DNA of 64,000 bases from Chamaecrista fasciculata (GCA_003254925.1 QANZ01050047.1:8367-72366); one strand, 5' to 3'. Shown: positions 8,920 to 20,700, numbered from the stretch's first letter. The notes: generated by a model from the sequence alone, not told the origin. Numbers and translations are program-made.

Positions 8920-11640
8920 TCAAAGGCTGCTGATGGGTTGAGATGGAGGTTGTAGTCTACTGTTCCTGTGTCGGTGTTTAAGGAGCAGTCGATGTCTATA
9001 AATATGTCTACTAAGTGTGGAGGACCTGTGAAGGAGATAGAGTGATTTTGGTTTCCTAGTAGAGTGAAATCTGTTCCTGAAAGAGGAAAGTTTAGATTGT
9101 GAGTTATTGGAGATGAGTGAAGGTCTGTAATGAGAGGGTTGGGTGGTGGAGGTGGGGCTGGGAACCAGTTGTAGAGTGTCAGATTGTTTTGTCTTGGTGT
9201 TGGGAGGATGAAAGTGTGATTTAGGCGAAGCAGAGTGGCTGTGTCTCTTGTTTGGGTATTTCGAGTGTTTCTTATGAAAGCTTGGCCCATGAGGCTTGCC
9301 CAGCAGTGGATCCTGGAGTTGTTGTTGAGGATCCCTCGGAGTAAGTTGATCCAAATCAATGTCATTGCAGATGAAGGAGAGTTTTGTTGTTGGAATGATT
9401 CGTAAAGGGTGTTTAAGATTTCTTCTCTTTGATCTTGTGGGGTTGGGTTGTTGTCCGTTGTCATGAAGGTCTGTGGAGGCCAGCGAATCGGTATGATGAG
9501 AAGAGTGACTGGGTTCTGAGGGTTTTGTGTGGTTGGAGAAAGAGGTGGAGAGTGTGTCATGTTTGTTGGCAGAGGGAAAGGGAATATAGGGGATGATGGA
9601 AAGGGTGTTTGTGGTTGAGGTGGTGGAATGTTTGAGGGCATGAGGCTGGGGGTGTTCGAGGTTAGGGGGGATGTTGGAGATGATGGTGCTGAGTTGTGGG
9701 GAGGAAGCGAGTTGTTGTTGGTTGGCATGTTGGGTATGTAGGTCAGGAGAAGTGTGTGATGAGGATTTGCTATGCTCAGAGGAAGAGGGATGAGGCAATA
9801 TGTTCGATGATGAGGGGGGGTTAAATAAAGTTGTTTGGTTTAGGGTCTTCCTGAGCTCGAGGGGATCATACGTAGATAGTGGTGAGATGGTAGCAGAGTG
9901 AGGGTTTTGGTCAGATTCAATGTTAAGCACAATTTCAAGCAGGGGGGTAGAGGGTTGACTTTCTATACTTTTGGCTATAAAAGGCAAAGAAGGGGACGTA
10001 GAATGCATGGGGGAGAGGTTATCAATGGTTGTGAGCTGTCCATATTTTTGTGTGCTCGAAGGAGAAGAGAGAGAGATGGGTGATAAGGATTGATTAGAGG
10101 AGACATAAGGGATGTTTTTCTTCGAGGGGGTTAAGGTTTTGACAGCAGGTGATTTTGTATTCCTAGATGTATGCTGAAAAGGGTAAAGTTTCTTTTTAGC
10201 CTTTAAAAAGCTAGGAATAAGGTGGACAGGGGTAGACTTCTTATATTTTGTCTTTACTTCTGAGGGCTGCAGGTTGCTTTTTGGTTTGGTCAGGTCAGGT
10301 ACAACAGAAGGGTTAGGTTTGTCTAAGCAAGGATTAGAGGTTTTTGTTGGGAATAAGACTATCTGGTTAGCATTAGGGTTAACCGAAGGCTTTGGGTGCT
10401 TTTTGGGGGGAAAGAGATTTGAAATTTTTTGTTTTTTGTTAGTTGTAGAAGAAGTGGGGAAAGGAGTGGGTAGGAGAGGTAGCTTGTGCGCAAAAGATTG
10501 AGGATTATAAACTGAGAAATTTTCATAAATAATAGAAATAGGAATACCATTGAGAATCAGAGAAGCAGGGGGTAATTTCATAATATCTAATTCAATACAT
10601 AAACGGGCAGCAGAGATAACAGATTGATTAAGGTTATTTTCATCCAGAGCAATCAAACGACCTAGAGAATTCCCTATTAGATTTAAAATATCAGAACAAA
10701 GATACTCAACAGGGAGATGGGGGAAAGAAACCCAGATAGAGGTAGATCGACTTGATAAAGAAGGGGAAAAATTCGGAATCCATGATCTAACCAGCAAAGG
10801 AAAACCGAAAAGAAACCAAGGAGGGGAAGAGAGAATACGAAACCTGGTCTCCTTATCAATGTTAGATAGGAGGAAATGCTTTAAACCCAAATGCTTGAAG
10901 GTGACGCGATTTTTCAGCTTCCAGATCTTGAAAAGTTGTTCTTTAGCTGTAGATGTGAAGTTAATGTTTTCTGGAAGGGTGAATATGATGTCGTCCCTCC
11001 AAGAAGCCGCGAGAGAAGAACAGATATTGCTGGGGAGTGAGATGGTTAGAGTGTTGTTGGATAAATCGATATGGGTAGTTGTATCAGAATCACGTAATTT
11101 CTGAGATGGGGGATTAGAGGATGGAGATGATAAAGGGGGAAGGGTAAGAGATGAAGATCCGAATTTATGGACCAGATCCTTACAGAGGGCTGATTTAAAG
11201 TTCAGATTTTTTGAGATTTGAGGGTTAGGTTCTAAGGTTTGTAGGTTTGGGTCAGGTGAGTTATTTTGTTGATGATTTTCTGGGTTCTGGGAGAGGTGAT
11301 GTGATTTCGATGGGGAGAAAGAGTGAAGAGGAGATGGTTTGTGAGGGGCGAGAGATATGTTAGAGTTCTGAAGAGACGAAAGGGGGGGGATGACTGTTTC
11401 AGAAAGAGATTGAGGTGGTAGTGGGGATGACTTGAAGGTGGGGAGTGTTGGGAAGTCAGAATCGTTTTGGACATCAAGATACAAGAGGGGGGATGAATCG
11501 ACAGGGTTTTGATGGGTTTCAGATAATGTTGGAGGTGGAAGACGGTGGGGAGGTGCGACGTTTGGTGTTTTTCGGTGGTTTTTTCGGTGGATGGGGTTTG
11601 AAGCGTTATGGGCTAGGTTGAGAGCATTTTGGGCCTCCAT
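8920..11640 (-). CDS. LINE ORF1, DUF4283-type RNA-binding protein
   Basis: This encodes 906 residues from the first in-frame ATG at 11640. An in-frame TAA lies just upstream, and the longer frame only adds a TTG codon inside the target duplication. Residues of roughly 200-370 form the DUF4283 domain found in plant LINE ORF1 proteins, including SWRDDIIFTL near Trp214 and PPWFLFGFPLLVRSW. In related elements this protein coats the element RNA. The CCHC zinc knuckle usual after this domain is not seen; the frame reads YENFSVYNPQSF where the knuckle would start. The rest is low-complexity and rich in Ser, Pro, Thr and Asn, ending in a basic tail. The stop lies 73 nt before the ORF2 ATG at 8846. 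Confidence 0.85.
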   Translation of the reverse strand: MEAQNALNLAHNASNPIHRKNHRKTPNVAPPHRLPPPTLSETHQNPVDSSPLLYLDVQNDSDFPTLPTFKSSPLPPQSLSETVIPPLSSLQNSNISLAPHKPSPLHSFSPSKSHHLSQNPENHQQNNSPDPNLQTLEPNPQISKNLNFKSALCKDLVHKFGSSSLTLPPLSSPSSNPPSQKLRDSDTTTHIDLSNNTLTISLPSNICSSLAASWRDDIIFTLPENINFTSTAKEQLFKIWKLKNRVTFKHLGLKHFLLSNIDKETRFRILSSPPWFLFGFPLLVRSWIPNFSPSLSSRSTSIWVSFPHLPVEYLCSDILNLIGNSLGRLIALDENNLNQSVISAARLCIELDIMKLPPASLILNGIPISIIYENFSVYNPQSFAHKLPLLPTPFPTSSTTNKKQKISNLFPPKKHPKPSVNPNANQIVLFPTKTSNPCLDKPNPSVVPDLTKPKSNLQPSEVKTKYKKSTPVHLIPSFLKAKKKLYPFQHTSRNTKSPAVKTLTPSKKNIPYVSSNQSLSPISLSSPSSTQKYGQLTTIDNLSPMHSTSPSLPFIAKSIESQPSTPLLEIVLNIESDQNPHSATISPLSTYDPLELRKTLNQTTLFNPPSSSNILPHPSSSEHSKSSSHTSPDLHTQHANQQQLASSPQLSTIISNIPPNLEHPQPHALKHSTTSTTNTLSIIPYIPFPSANKHDTLSTSFSNHTKPSEPSHSSHHTDSLASTDLHDNGQQPNPTRSKRRNLKHPLRIIPTTKLSFICNDIDLDQLTPRDPQQQLQDPLLGKPHGPSFHKKHSKYPNKRHSHSASPKSHFHPPNTKTKQSDTLQLVPSPTSTTQPSHYRPSLISNNSQSKLSSFRNRFHSTRKPKSLYLLHRSSTLSRHIYRHRLLLKHRHRNSRLQPPSQPISSL

Positions 11641-11702
11641 CTCTCTACCTCGCTCTAATTCTTCTGTACCCACTTTAGAAGGCAACTCCAATATGAGACT
11701 TT

Positions 11703-13072
11703 ATTTTCAACAAGTTGTCCCCCTTAAAGATGGGGGCTAACTTCTATCAAGATCGCAAAAGATGTTCTATAAATCTAAAAAAAATCCAAAGATTAAAGAT
11801 AAGATTGATATGTACTCATAATCCCTAAAACTTGAACTTATCTTCAAGAGCTCCCAATTAACTTTACCATTAGAGTCACTTCAGTGGAAATCTCTTCCCT
11901 TTAAATTGTTCTTGTAGATTGTTTGTATGCTTCATCACTTGGGATCGTCCATCATTCAAGGCTCAAACTTGACTTAGCCAAACAAGGTAAATTGCTCTCA
12001 CAAGGCACAAGATTTGATAGCTATACATATTTTATTAAAGTTTATTTTGTCCTTCGTATTCTTAAAATAATTTAATTCATCATAGTGCATGTTACTATGT
12101 GGATTTCTCATGAAGAACAAACTCATCCTCACATTTTGACATCTTTAATTTCTAAATTAGATTTTCATTTTATTGTACTAATTATTGTCTTACATTAGTA
12201 CTTTAATATAAAATTTAAGTTCGTATAATTAATAGTTGAAACTCAAAACACTTAGTACAACTTTTATTATTCTATTAAATTATATTTCTTTTATACATTG
12301 GAAACTAATAGAGTACTAGTAATATAACTAAAGTTAATGGAAATGCACGAGTCCTAATTGTATCTTTGGGCACTTTCTGTTTGATCAGTGGACCTATAAC
12401 CCCATTAAAGCCCATAATATATAGAAGGAACCTTTGTAAGATTTCTAATTTGGCTTCAGCTTCTTTCCATTTTCATGATTACACAGAATAACTTAATTAT
12501 TTAATTTGTTCCACCAAATAGCTAGATTGCTATTATGAAGAAAGTTATGAAAAAGTACTAATTATTAGTCCTAGCTCATATGAGCATCCACCATTGTTTA
12601 ATTTAATCAATGGCGAACGTAACGCCTATTATATTAAGAACTATGAAATAATTATATATTTTGTACAGTTCTAAAATCTATTTCTGGTATACATAATAAA
12701 GCCAAATTGTCTGAATTAAATATATTTTATTTTTGTATTCATTTTCTACCCAAAAAAAAAACTAACTAATAGTATATATGTGTACATGATTTCAAATGAA
12801 AATTTTGAGTGAAGAAATCAATTCTAGTTTATGTGCATGATTTATAGACTAAATAATCAAACGATTGAGAAAATGAGGCTGAATTATCTTGGGTTTTCAA
12901 TTTCATATAGGGAAATTAAATTGCTCAAGCACAATACACCAGAATATGTGTACTTATACATATCTTTGTTGAGCAAACATAGTTCATTATTAAAATTTAG
13001 AATTCTCTCAAAGGTTGTCAAAAAGGTGAGTTTAAGTAAATTCAAAGGGGAGTATATCAACCACATGAGTAT
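11703..13072. other. Non-coding interval, no supported gene
   Basis: The AT-rich sequence has only short chance frames. The beginning (ACAAGTTGTCCCCCTTAAAG) has the feel of old retrotransposon flank, but no boundary or domain can be defined. Confidence 0.5.
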
Positions 13073-13227
13073 GATCTAGTGATTTCTTACTTTGGTCTCT
13101 TAAGTAAGTGGTGGGGGTTCGAATCTTACCTTTGGGTATAGAAAACATTATTTGGCTAGCTGTTAACCCTTAAATAGAGGACCGCAACAAAAAGATTAGT
13201 CACTGTTCTTGACAGTGGATACCCTTA
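13073..13227 (+). mobile_element. tRNA-derived SINE, family B, copy 2
   Basis: A degenerate A box (GATCTAGTGATTTC) and a clear B box (GGGGGTTCGAATCTTACC) are followed by the same body as copies 1 and 3, ending GGATACCCTTA. A MITE begins exactly at that TTA, so the SINE tail is interrupted. The T/A-rich tail resumes after 13705. Confidence 0.65.
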
Positions 13228-13702
13228 GGGTGTGTTTGGATGGGGTGTCAAGGGGAGAGAATGGAGAGGAGTGGAAGGGACAAAAAATTAAAAATTGTTG
13301 TTTGGATGTTTTTTGAGGGAGGAGAGGAATGGAGAAGGGGTGCCTCCAAAGCACCCCTTGGCACCCCAAAATCTAATTTTTGCTGGCCCCCCAAATTGGG
13401 GTGCCAAGGATGGAGATGACAACTTTAAAAATTTTAAGGCAATTATACCCCATGATTTTATTAATATTATTGATCTTTCTAAACCATAATATTATTTAGT
13501 ACAAATTCAGGGACCAAAATGTATAAAATTATTTCAAATATTATTAACTTATGACAAGATTATCATGTGTCCATTCCTGTCCTCACTAAAAACTCCCAAA
13601 CAACATATCTACTCAGTCCATTAATATCCTTTCCACTCCACTCTGTTAGTGTCCATTAATGTCTTCTCCTCTCCATCCTCACTAAAACTCCCAAACATAG
13701 CC
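13228..13702. mobile_element. PIF/Harbinger-like (Tourist) MITE
   Basis: This 475-bp element begins GGGTGTGTTTGGATGG and ends CTCCCAAACATAGCC, giving imperfect terminal inverted repeats (GGGTGTGTTTGG and GGCTATGTTTGG). The trinucleotide TTA flanks both sides (13225-13227 and 13703-13705). TTA target duplications with GG-starting inverted repeats are typical of PIF/Harbinger MITEs. It has no coding capacity. Confidence 0.75.
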
Positions 13703-13705
13703 TTA

Positions 13706-13940
13706 GTTTATACAAAAAAAAAAGTAGTAAATCAAATCGTAAGATCTTAAGAGTTTATCTAAATATAAATAATGATACATGTTTTAGATCATACGTAACT
13801 AAATTAATTTAAAAGTACCAAAATATACTAATTTTACTTTTGCATTTCATTATATATATATATTGGTTTCTTATACGTATCTTCCAATAGAGGTAATCTT
13901 ATATTTCAAAGCACAATCAGACATTAAATGTATGTGAGTA
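13706..13940. other. Intergenic, no feature seen
   Basis: This is an A-rich stretch with a short TATATA tract near 13851. It probably includes the displaced tail of the interrupted SINE. Confidence 0.4.
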
Positions 13941-14022
13941 TCTCTCTCAGCGGAGATTCGAACCTAGATTCACCATGTTATAAGAGATTAGCTCTTCCAC
14001 TAGACCTAACCTCAGTTGGTGT
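13941..14022 (-). mobile_element. SINE head fragment
   Basis: Read on the minus strand, an A-box-like TTAGGTCTAGTGGAAGAGC precedes a B-box-like AGGTTCGAATCTCCGC at tRNA-like spacing. No tail or target duplication is clear. A decayed tRNA gene is possible, but no cloverleaf is intact. Confidence 0.5.
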
Positions 14023-16587
14023 CATTATATATATATATACACACACTCACACTCACATATAAGTAAAGTAACTAATAGTATAAAAAGTCATTTATAATAT
14101 TCAAGATTTATCATATTTCAATAAAATATCTCATAAGTCATCAAACAATATGTTTTAAAATGATTTTCATAAAATAGTGATATTTAAATGTATTTTTTAA
14201 GAGAATGTAAATTTCCATAACAAAATAGTAAGATTGTAGAATCAGTGAGATATAATAAAATGTAAAATCATATATATAAGATCAATATCTAAATTAGATC
14301 CTAATAAATATAGATTTTATTTAAGATTGAGATCAATTTATTAAGCTTGTAAGATTTTAAGAGTTAAATTGAAATTTTAATATATAATTATGATTTTCTC
14401 CATTGATAAAATGACACAAAAGATATGTCCACTTGAAATGCCATGAACTTCAAGCATCTTAGTGGAGCGAAATGTGAATTCCTTCTAAAACCACAACTAT
14501 ATATAATAGCACTTTTTATATCAAAATGTTGATTTTTTTCATGGAAATAGTAGTTAATAATATAATATTATATCTCCAATACGTCTAACAATGATTAAAA
14601 CGAAAAATCTTTATTTTACTCTTTCATATATAAATATTCAATGGCAACTTGTTTTTAATTAGTTCACTCCATTTCATAAAGAAGTCAAAATAGAAGTCAG
14701 ATAGCTTACAAAAATGGGTGTAAAATATATTATTCTGTGTTTCCAATTTGAAGCTTAAACCAAAGTTATAGCATAATTTAAGTCACACCATAATTGTCCA
14801 AAAGAAAGTTGAGAGTAGGGAGTATATTGAAAGAGACAAAGTGGTAGAAAAGAGGTATTGATTAAATAATAATGGTCATCCACTTAATCACACACAAGGA
14901 AGGAGGACAAAGAGTTTGATTTGAAATATAAAATAATAATGAGAATAATATTATTATAATTGTTATTATTTCTCTTCTCAGTCCCCTTTTGAACTGTGAG
15001 GCACTTGTTGGTCAGTACACAGAATGTCATATAATTTAGTGATTTTCTTTGGGTTTTGTGGTAATGAGAGAGTGGTAGGAAAGAGGTGGTGGGAGTTGAT
15101 ATGAATGGTGGCGCATGATTTGATATCTCAAAACAATTTGATCATAAAAAATTACATTTATTAATTATTAAACCAAAATCAGTATTCGAAGTAGAGGCTT
15201 ATCATCTATACTTTGACACTATCACCTTTTATATAATATTAATTAAACAACTTTTATCTTGCACATGGGCAACGATATGTGTTAAGTTTGTCTCTCTACA
15301 CGCACATAGAGATATATACAAAGTTATAAACAAAAGTATGAACAATATATATATATATATATATATGAAAGAAATTAAATAATGAAGATATTTTCAATTA
15401 TTTCATATTTACTTGATGTAAAACACTCACATCGATCAATATCATATTTGATATATGCATCATCTTCTTATCTTTGTGTATAAATATGATAGTACTATAG
15501 AAAATATGCATGTAGCCTAAGTCTACTAGAATGTTAAATATATTGAATTAATGAATATCGTCATGAAAAGTATGTCACAAATAAAAAAAAGGAATCAAAA
15601 GACATATTTGAATAATGTATTGCAATGTGTATAAAGATAAAGTGGGTATAACTAATGATAATCTCGCTCCTTTAGTATACATGCCCGTGCTGTTATGAAG
15701 AAAAAGAAAAGAACCAATAAGTGTTTGATGTAGTAGTTAAGTGGGCTACATTCTAGAGAGAGAACCCAAATTCAATCTTTAGAGTCGACATTATTAGGAG
15801 GGCTCTGGTCATTTCGTCTCTGAGGCCCGAATGAGATTAATCTTCGCTTAAACTGTTACATGGATAGACGAGAAATACCCATGACTTAACCGGAAAAAAA
15901 AAAAAGAAACTAACATTATAAGAAATATGTGAAAGATATCGTGCAGAAATATGTGAAAGATATTTGATGCCAATTTAATTTTTTTCAATGCTTTTAAAAT
16001 TGTTTTTAACATAAAAACTAAAATTAATAACATTACATTTATTTGAAGACATTGAACAATTAATTATAAAATGTTTGCATAATTCATGCTAACTAATGGG
16101 CTATATATTATTAGAATTCACCAAAAAAGACCAGCCTATAAACACTGATTTTATTTATATTAAAAACAGTTAAGTAAAATATTTTGAAAGAAATACATAT
16201 ATACTATGTAAGAAAAATCAATTTTATTGATACAAATAAATCAATTTTTTTTTATGGAATAGATATTGAAATGTGAAAAGATATCGTGCAACATAATAAA
16301 TCAAATATAAGTTAACTAAAAATCTAGCATTAATATTAGTCAGCTCTCTCCACATTCTTATAAACAATTAATGTGTTGTTTTCGGTGACTGAAAAGCCAT
16401 CCATGGAAGCATATGTGAATATAATTAAGTGGTGTATAATAATGGTTCACATCGAATCTAATGATTATATGATAGGATAATCTTTTTCGATTAATTAAAT
16501 CTAAATCAGCAATCATCAATAAAGGATTAAAATATTAAACTGTGTGGTGTTAGTGTTTGTGTGAGTTGGCTTGAGGAGGGGCAAGAC
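14023..16587. other. Long AT-rich intergenic region
   Basis: No coding region is supported. It contains microsatellites such as the (TA)n tract near 15341-15366. Around 15715-15840 a degenerate tRNA-like or SINE-like stretch may occur (GTAGTTAAGTGGG then ATTCAATCTTTAG), too weak to call. Confidence 0.5.
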
Positions 16588-16789
16588 TTATATGCAGTTC
16601 CTTATATGCTTGCTATAAGGTTCTCCAATAAAAATATGACACGTGGCAAATTTGTTTTGCATGATCAATCATAGTAGAAAGAGAGTATTAGATATAACAT
16701 TTTGCACAACCAATCATTGAAGAAAGAGAATGTAATTGAAGCTTGTGATTGGAAAACCTCATAGCAAAAATATAAGCAACTGTATATAA
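16588..16789. mobile_element. MITE with about 42-bp terminal inverted repeats
   Basis: The left end TTATATGCAGTTCCTTATAT continues to GGTTCTCCAAT. The right end, reversed, reads TTATATACAGTTGCTTATAT and continues to GGTTTTCCAAT. The 202-bp element is non-coding. No clear target duplication was found. Confidence 0.7.
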
Positions 16790-17475
16790 ATTTTTTCCCT
16801 CGAGGAGTTGGGTGATAGACTCATAGTGGCCAAACACCTACTTAATTACCTCGGAAGATATTTTAACATCACTACTTTTAATCATAAGCTAATTACCTAA
16901 CCCAATTTTAATATATCCATTTAATTTTGTGATTGAGATTCTTCATTGAAAACTCTCCAATACTCTGTCCACTAATTAATTTTTATTGGCTAAAAATTAT
17001 CATTAAATATTTACTACTACATATTTAATAATTAAGAGCAGTTGCACTTTTTCTACTTTTTTTTACTGAAATTTCTCACTTAATTTTATTTTAAAAAAAT
17101 TGCAATTTGGCATTCAATCTATTGTAATTATTCATGCTATCTAGCTTTTAGAATTTTCAACTATATTAAATTATATAAATAACCACCTTATTGTTCTTAT
17201 ATTTTGTCATTTTCAGCCAATTTATGTATCTAATTCCTTTTAAGATTTTACAATGAATTTGTAAGTATATAAAAGGGTGCAAAATGACAACGAGAACAAA
17301 AATACATAACTAATGAAGTAATTAAATTCGTGAATAGAAAAATGGACTGGAAAAGATAAAAAGAAAACAAAATGACTCCTTGGGCATTTTAAATTTTTAA
17401 AGTGATTTTAAGTTTGCACTAAAGTATCAACTCTAAGACAACCAAGCCTGAATTGTGAGGGAGAATGGGAGATAC

Positions 17476-17506
<31 letters not shown>

Positions 17507-17784
17507 ACTGAGCTAACACTATAGATTTAAAAGAATAAATATATATTTGGTCATAGATTCAAACTTAATGGTCATTGTGCATGGAAAAAGTCATTAAAAA
17601 AATATTATTAAGAGGAGTCATCGCTTGAGTGTCTAGCCGTAATCTAACAAGTTAATTTTCTATGATCGAGTAGGGTGTAGGAAGATATTCTGAAAAAGAA
17701 AAAAATAAAAGTAAGTAGTTCTTTTGTTAGCACACAAATTTCAAAACAATATATATATATGGAGGGAAAATTAGAAAATTAAAG
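16790..17784. other. Intergenic, microsatellite at 17475-17502
   Basis: The AT-rich sequence carries a (TA)n tract near 17475-17502 and no supported gene or RNA. Confidence 0.5.
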
Positions 17785-18386
17785 TGCTCTAATTTTTAAA
17801 ATATTATAGGTCAAAAGATCATTTCGGTCCTAAATGTATGCTCTAATGTTCATTTTGGTCCTTTATGTTTCAAAATGTTCAAATTATCTTTTTTTTTTGA
17901 ACAAAATGTTCAAATTATCTTAAATGTTAGCAAATTGTTTCATTTTAATCCCAAATTATTGAATATGATCATATTTATCTCGTTTCAAATTTGAATTTGA
18001 CAAGTTCAAAGCTACGTATTATTCTCAAATAGTACTTTCTCTATTCAACTAGGACCATCAACAAACAAGGTCATATTGGCCCCGAAAGTAAACTGATCGT
18101 ATCATGGTCAAACAAGCTAAATTGATTATATCTCTCTCGCTTTAAGTTCAAATGCGACGAATTAAGAGCTACGAGTTACTCTTAATAAATCCTTTGGACT
18201 TGAAATGAGAGACAAGAAAAATATGATCAAATTCATTAGTTTGGGACCAAAATTAAATATTTTGCCAACATTTATGACCAATTTGAACATTTTAAAATAT
18301 AAAGGACCAAAATAACACGAGGGCATACATATAGGACTAAAATTGACCCTTTGACCTATAGTGTTTTAAAAATTAGACCCGGTATT
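17785..18386. mobile_element. Foldback element, family FB1
   Basis: The arms begin with CTCTAATTTTTAAAATATTA then GGTCAAAAGATCATTT on the left. They close with GACCCTTTGACC then TATAGTGTTTTAAAAATTAG on the right. Internal sequence is related to the 1534-2522 copy (CTCGTTTCAAATTTGAATTTGACAAGTTC and its inverse). No 9-bp duplication is obvious. Confidence 0.65.
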
Positions 18387-19329
18387 GAACTAAAAAATTT
18401 ATTGGATCACTGGTATAAGAATACTGTTATTATTTAACAATGGAGTTTTGATAACAAACAAAATAAAAATATAAAGATCTAATGATAAAAATTTAGTAGA
18501 AAATTGATATATAATATATATATATATTATAGGGACCACTAAACTAATTAAGCCTTAAAGAAATAATGGTTGCACTAATAAAAGAATGATAAAACATGAC
18601 TAGTGGGAGAAGCAGAATGATAAGGTGGCTCACAAATCACCCTTTAAAGCTTCCTAAATGGAGATACTGACCCTACTTTTTAATTTCATTTCTCACTCAC
18701 AACTTGCCTCAGCTCTTGTATATTTTTCATTCTGCAAATTAAAGTTGAGCTACCACTTTCTTAAATTATCTCAACAAACACGAAAATTTTTATATAATAT
18801 ACAGAATCAAATTAATATTTGTCCTAAAGTGTCACACCATCCATCAACCCTAAAGAAAAAGCCCTTTTTACACATCTTTTCGGACCTAATAATATTAATT
18901 GTATGACATATAGGAAAAGAGACTTGAACATTCAAACTCTTTAACCACTAGGGGACTCTGTTCATCTCAATCAAAAAGACTTCAATTACCATTATTAATT
19001 AATGATTTGAATAGTTATTTATGAAATTCACTCAGTGGTTCAGTCGTGTCTTTTCTTTAAAGTAATTTGTTTATGAGAATTTGATATCAAGTTTATCTAA
19101 AGAGTGCTCAGGCATGCATTGCATCAGTTACTTTATCTCTTTTTTGTACTCAATTGAGTGCAAATTTTGACCCGATTGACACAAATCACACATAGATATA
19201 GTTTTATATGACACAAATCCCCTTAGTTTATCCTCCTCTTCTTATCTCTTCATCAATGTAGTATAATTGAAGTTCTACACAAAAGCATAATCATTTTTTT
19301 TTTCAAAAAAAAAGAGCCAAATTAAATTA
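18387..19329. other. Intergenic, no supported feature
   Basis: The short frame at 18658-18906 has no recognisable domain or codon bias. The remainder is AT-rich filler. Confidence 0.5.
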
Positions 19330-20095
19330 CACTTTTGGCGTCATATGTTTGTGGTAAGTTTCAATCAAACTTTATTTATTTATTTTTCTTTTGTGTTGCG
19401 GAATTGGTACTACATGTTTTCATAAATTTTCATTTTTTAGTCCCAACGATTTAATGTTGTTATGTCTTTTATTTCAATTTCGATTGTGACAATTCCAAAT
19501 TATGTGTTGCTTTTGACAAGTCATTTCTCTATCCATTTAATTTGGAGTTGTCAATAAACAATGTTAAATAGAGACTCAAAAATGGGTCGTTCGTTTCACG
19601 ATTAAACAAGAGATTCTAGTAATATTTTTCTCATTTTAAGTCATAATACAAGTAGTTTAGAATTATAAATTACTCTTGATTAGTTTTTTTTTTGGCTTTC
19701 CAATTATAATAGTGAACAAATGAGGTTAAATTGGACCCAAAAGTTGGTTTGGGACCAAAAAGTGAAAAATCGTTCCTACATCTATTTTCAAGCTTGATGT
19801 GATCTTATTTGTTAACGGTTTAAACTAGACAGAGAAAGAAATTTTGAGTAACTCGTACCTTCGAACTCGTCGCATTTGGACTTGAAACAAAAAATATATG
19901 ATATATGACCAACTTCTATCGTTTGACCGTGAAATTAATGGCCCACTAGGATGTTTGACCTTCTTTAATTAGGACTCCAACTAGATAAAAAAATAACTCA
20001 TAAAAAACATTTAGCTCCGAGCTTGTCGTATTCAAATTTAAAAGAAGAGGGATATAATCATATTCAATCATTAAGACAAAAAGGTTAAAAAAATA
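19330..20095. repeat. Decayed FB1 foldback
   Basis: Degenerate family phrases appear in both orientations: ATGTGACAATTCCAAATTATG, CTCATTTTAAGTC, GGTTAAATTGGACCC and then AACTCGTCGCATTTGGACTTG. The ends are eroded, so the limits are approximate. Confidence 0.5.
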
Positions 20096-20100
20096 AAATA

Positions 20101-20435
20101 GGATAAATTACACTTTGGTACCCTATTCTTTTAAAAGTGACACTTTGGTACTCTATTTTTGCACTGTTAAGATTTTGGTACCATGTTCTTTGCACCATTA
20201 ACACTTTGGTACCCTAAAAAAGATAGAACATGGTAATAAATTGTGAAAGAACACGGTACCAAAGTGAAATTGGTCCATAGAACAGGGTACTAAAGTGTTA
20301 ACGGTGCAAAAAACATGGTACCAAAATGTCACTTTTGAAATAACAGAACGGGCCACCAAAATGTTAACGAGACAAAGAACAGGGTACCAAAGTATCACTT
20401 TTAAAAGATCATGGTACCAAAAGTGCAATTTGACC
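20101..20435. mobile_element. Foldback element, family FB3
   Basis: The inverted ends GGATAAATTACACTTTGG and CCAAAAGTGCAATTTGACC bound a palindrome made of repeated CACTTTGGTACC and GTTAACACTTTGGTAC phrases. An open frame across it reflects the repeat, not a gene. A partial relative is at 47045-47283. Confidence 0.7.
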
Positions 20436-20700
20436 TAAAAAATTGGCAAAATACTTTTTTAACCCTTTATGTTTGAGGTTAGATTGAATAATGTCTTTTA
20501 TGTTTTGAGAAAGACTCAATTCCGTCCTACTGTTAAAATTTCTTACAAAAATATCCGGTTAATTAATCCTTACCTTTTTATATTTTTAAATTCCAAAATT
20601 AGAGTTTTATCTCATTGTGTTTATTATTTCACCTATTACTAATATTTTAATATAAATTTATTTTTTATTAAAATTAAGACTCAAAACATCTAGTGCAATG

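Larger units (their letters stand above)
4625..11685 (-). mobile_element. Full-length L1-type LINE retrotransposon
   Basis: This is a complete non-LTR retrotransposon of about 7.06 kb, read from 11685 down to 4625. It is flanked by the exact 17-bp target-site duplication CTCCAATATGAGACTTT (4608-4624 and 11686-11702). The 3' end is a short 3' UTR (TTAATGAAATTTCGTTTCC region) and a short A-tail seen as the T-run at 4622-4628. ORF1 starts 45 nt inside the 5' end, so the 5' leader is very short. ORF2 follows with endonuclease, reverse transcriptase and zf-RVT domains, and RNase H lies in the -1 frame. The identical duplications and long open frames indicate a recent insertion. Confidence 0.93.

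Noticed and set aside
11641-11691. Upstream extension of LINE ORF1
   Set aside because: It depends on a TTG codon lying in the target duplication, outside the element, so the ATG at 11640 is preferred.
13941-14022. Possible intact tRNA gene
   Set aside because: A- and B-box-like motifs exist, but I could not form a full cloverleaf with a proper acceptor stem, so it is called a SINE head.
20198-20428. A 76-codon frame with repeated WYHVL-like phrases
   Set aside because: The repeats mirror the DNA of the FB3 foldback and disappear once the palindrome is recognised.
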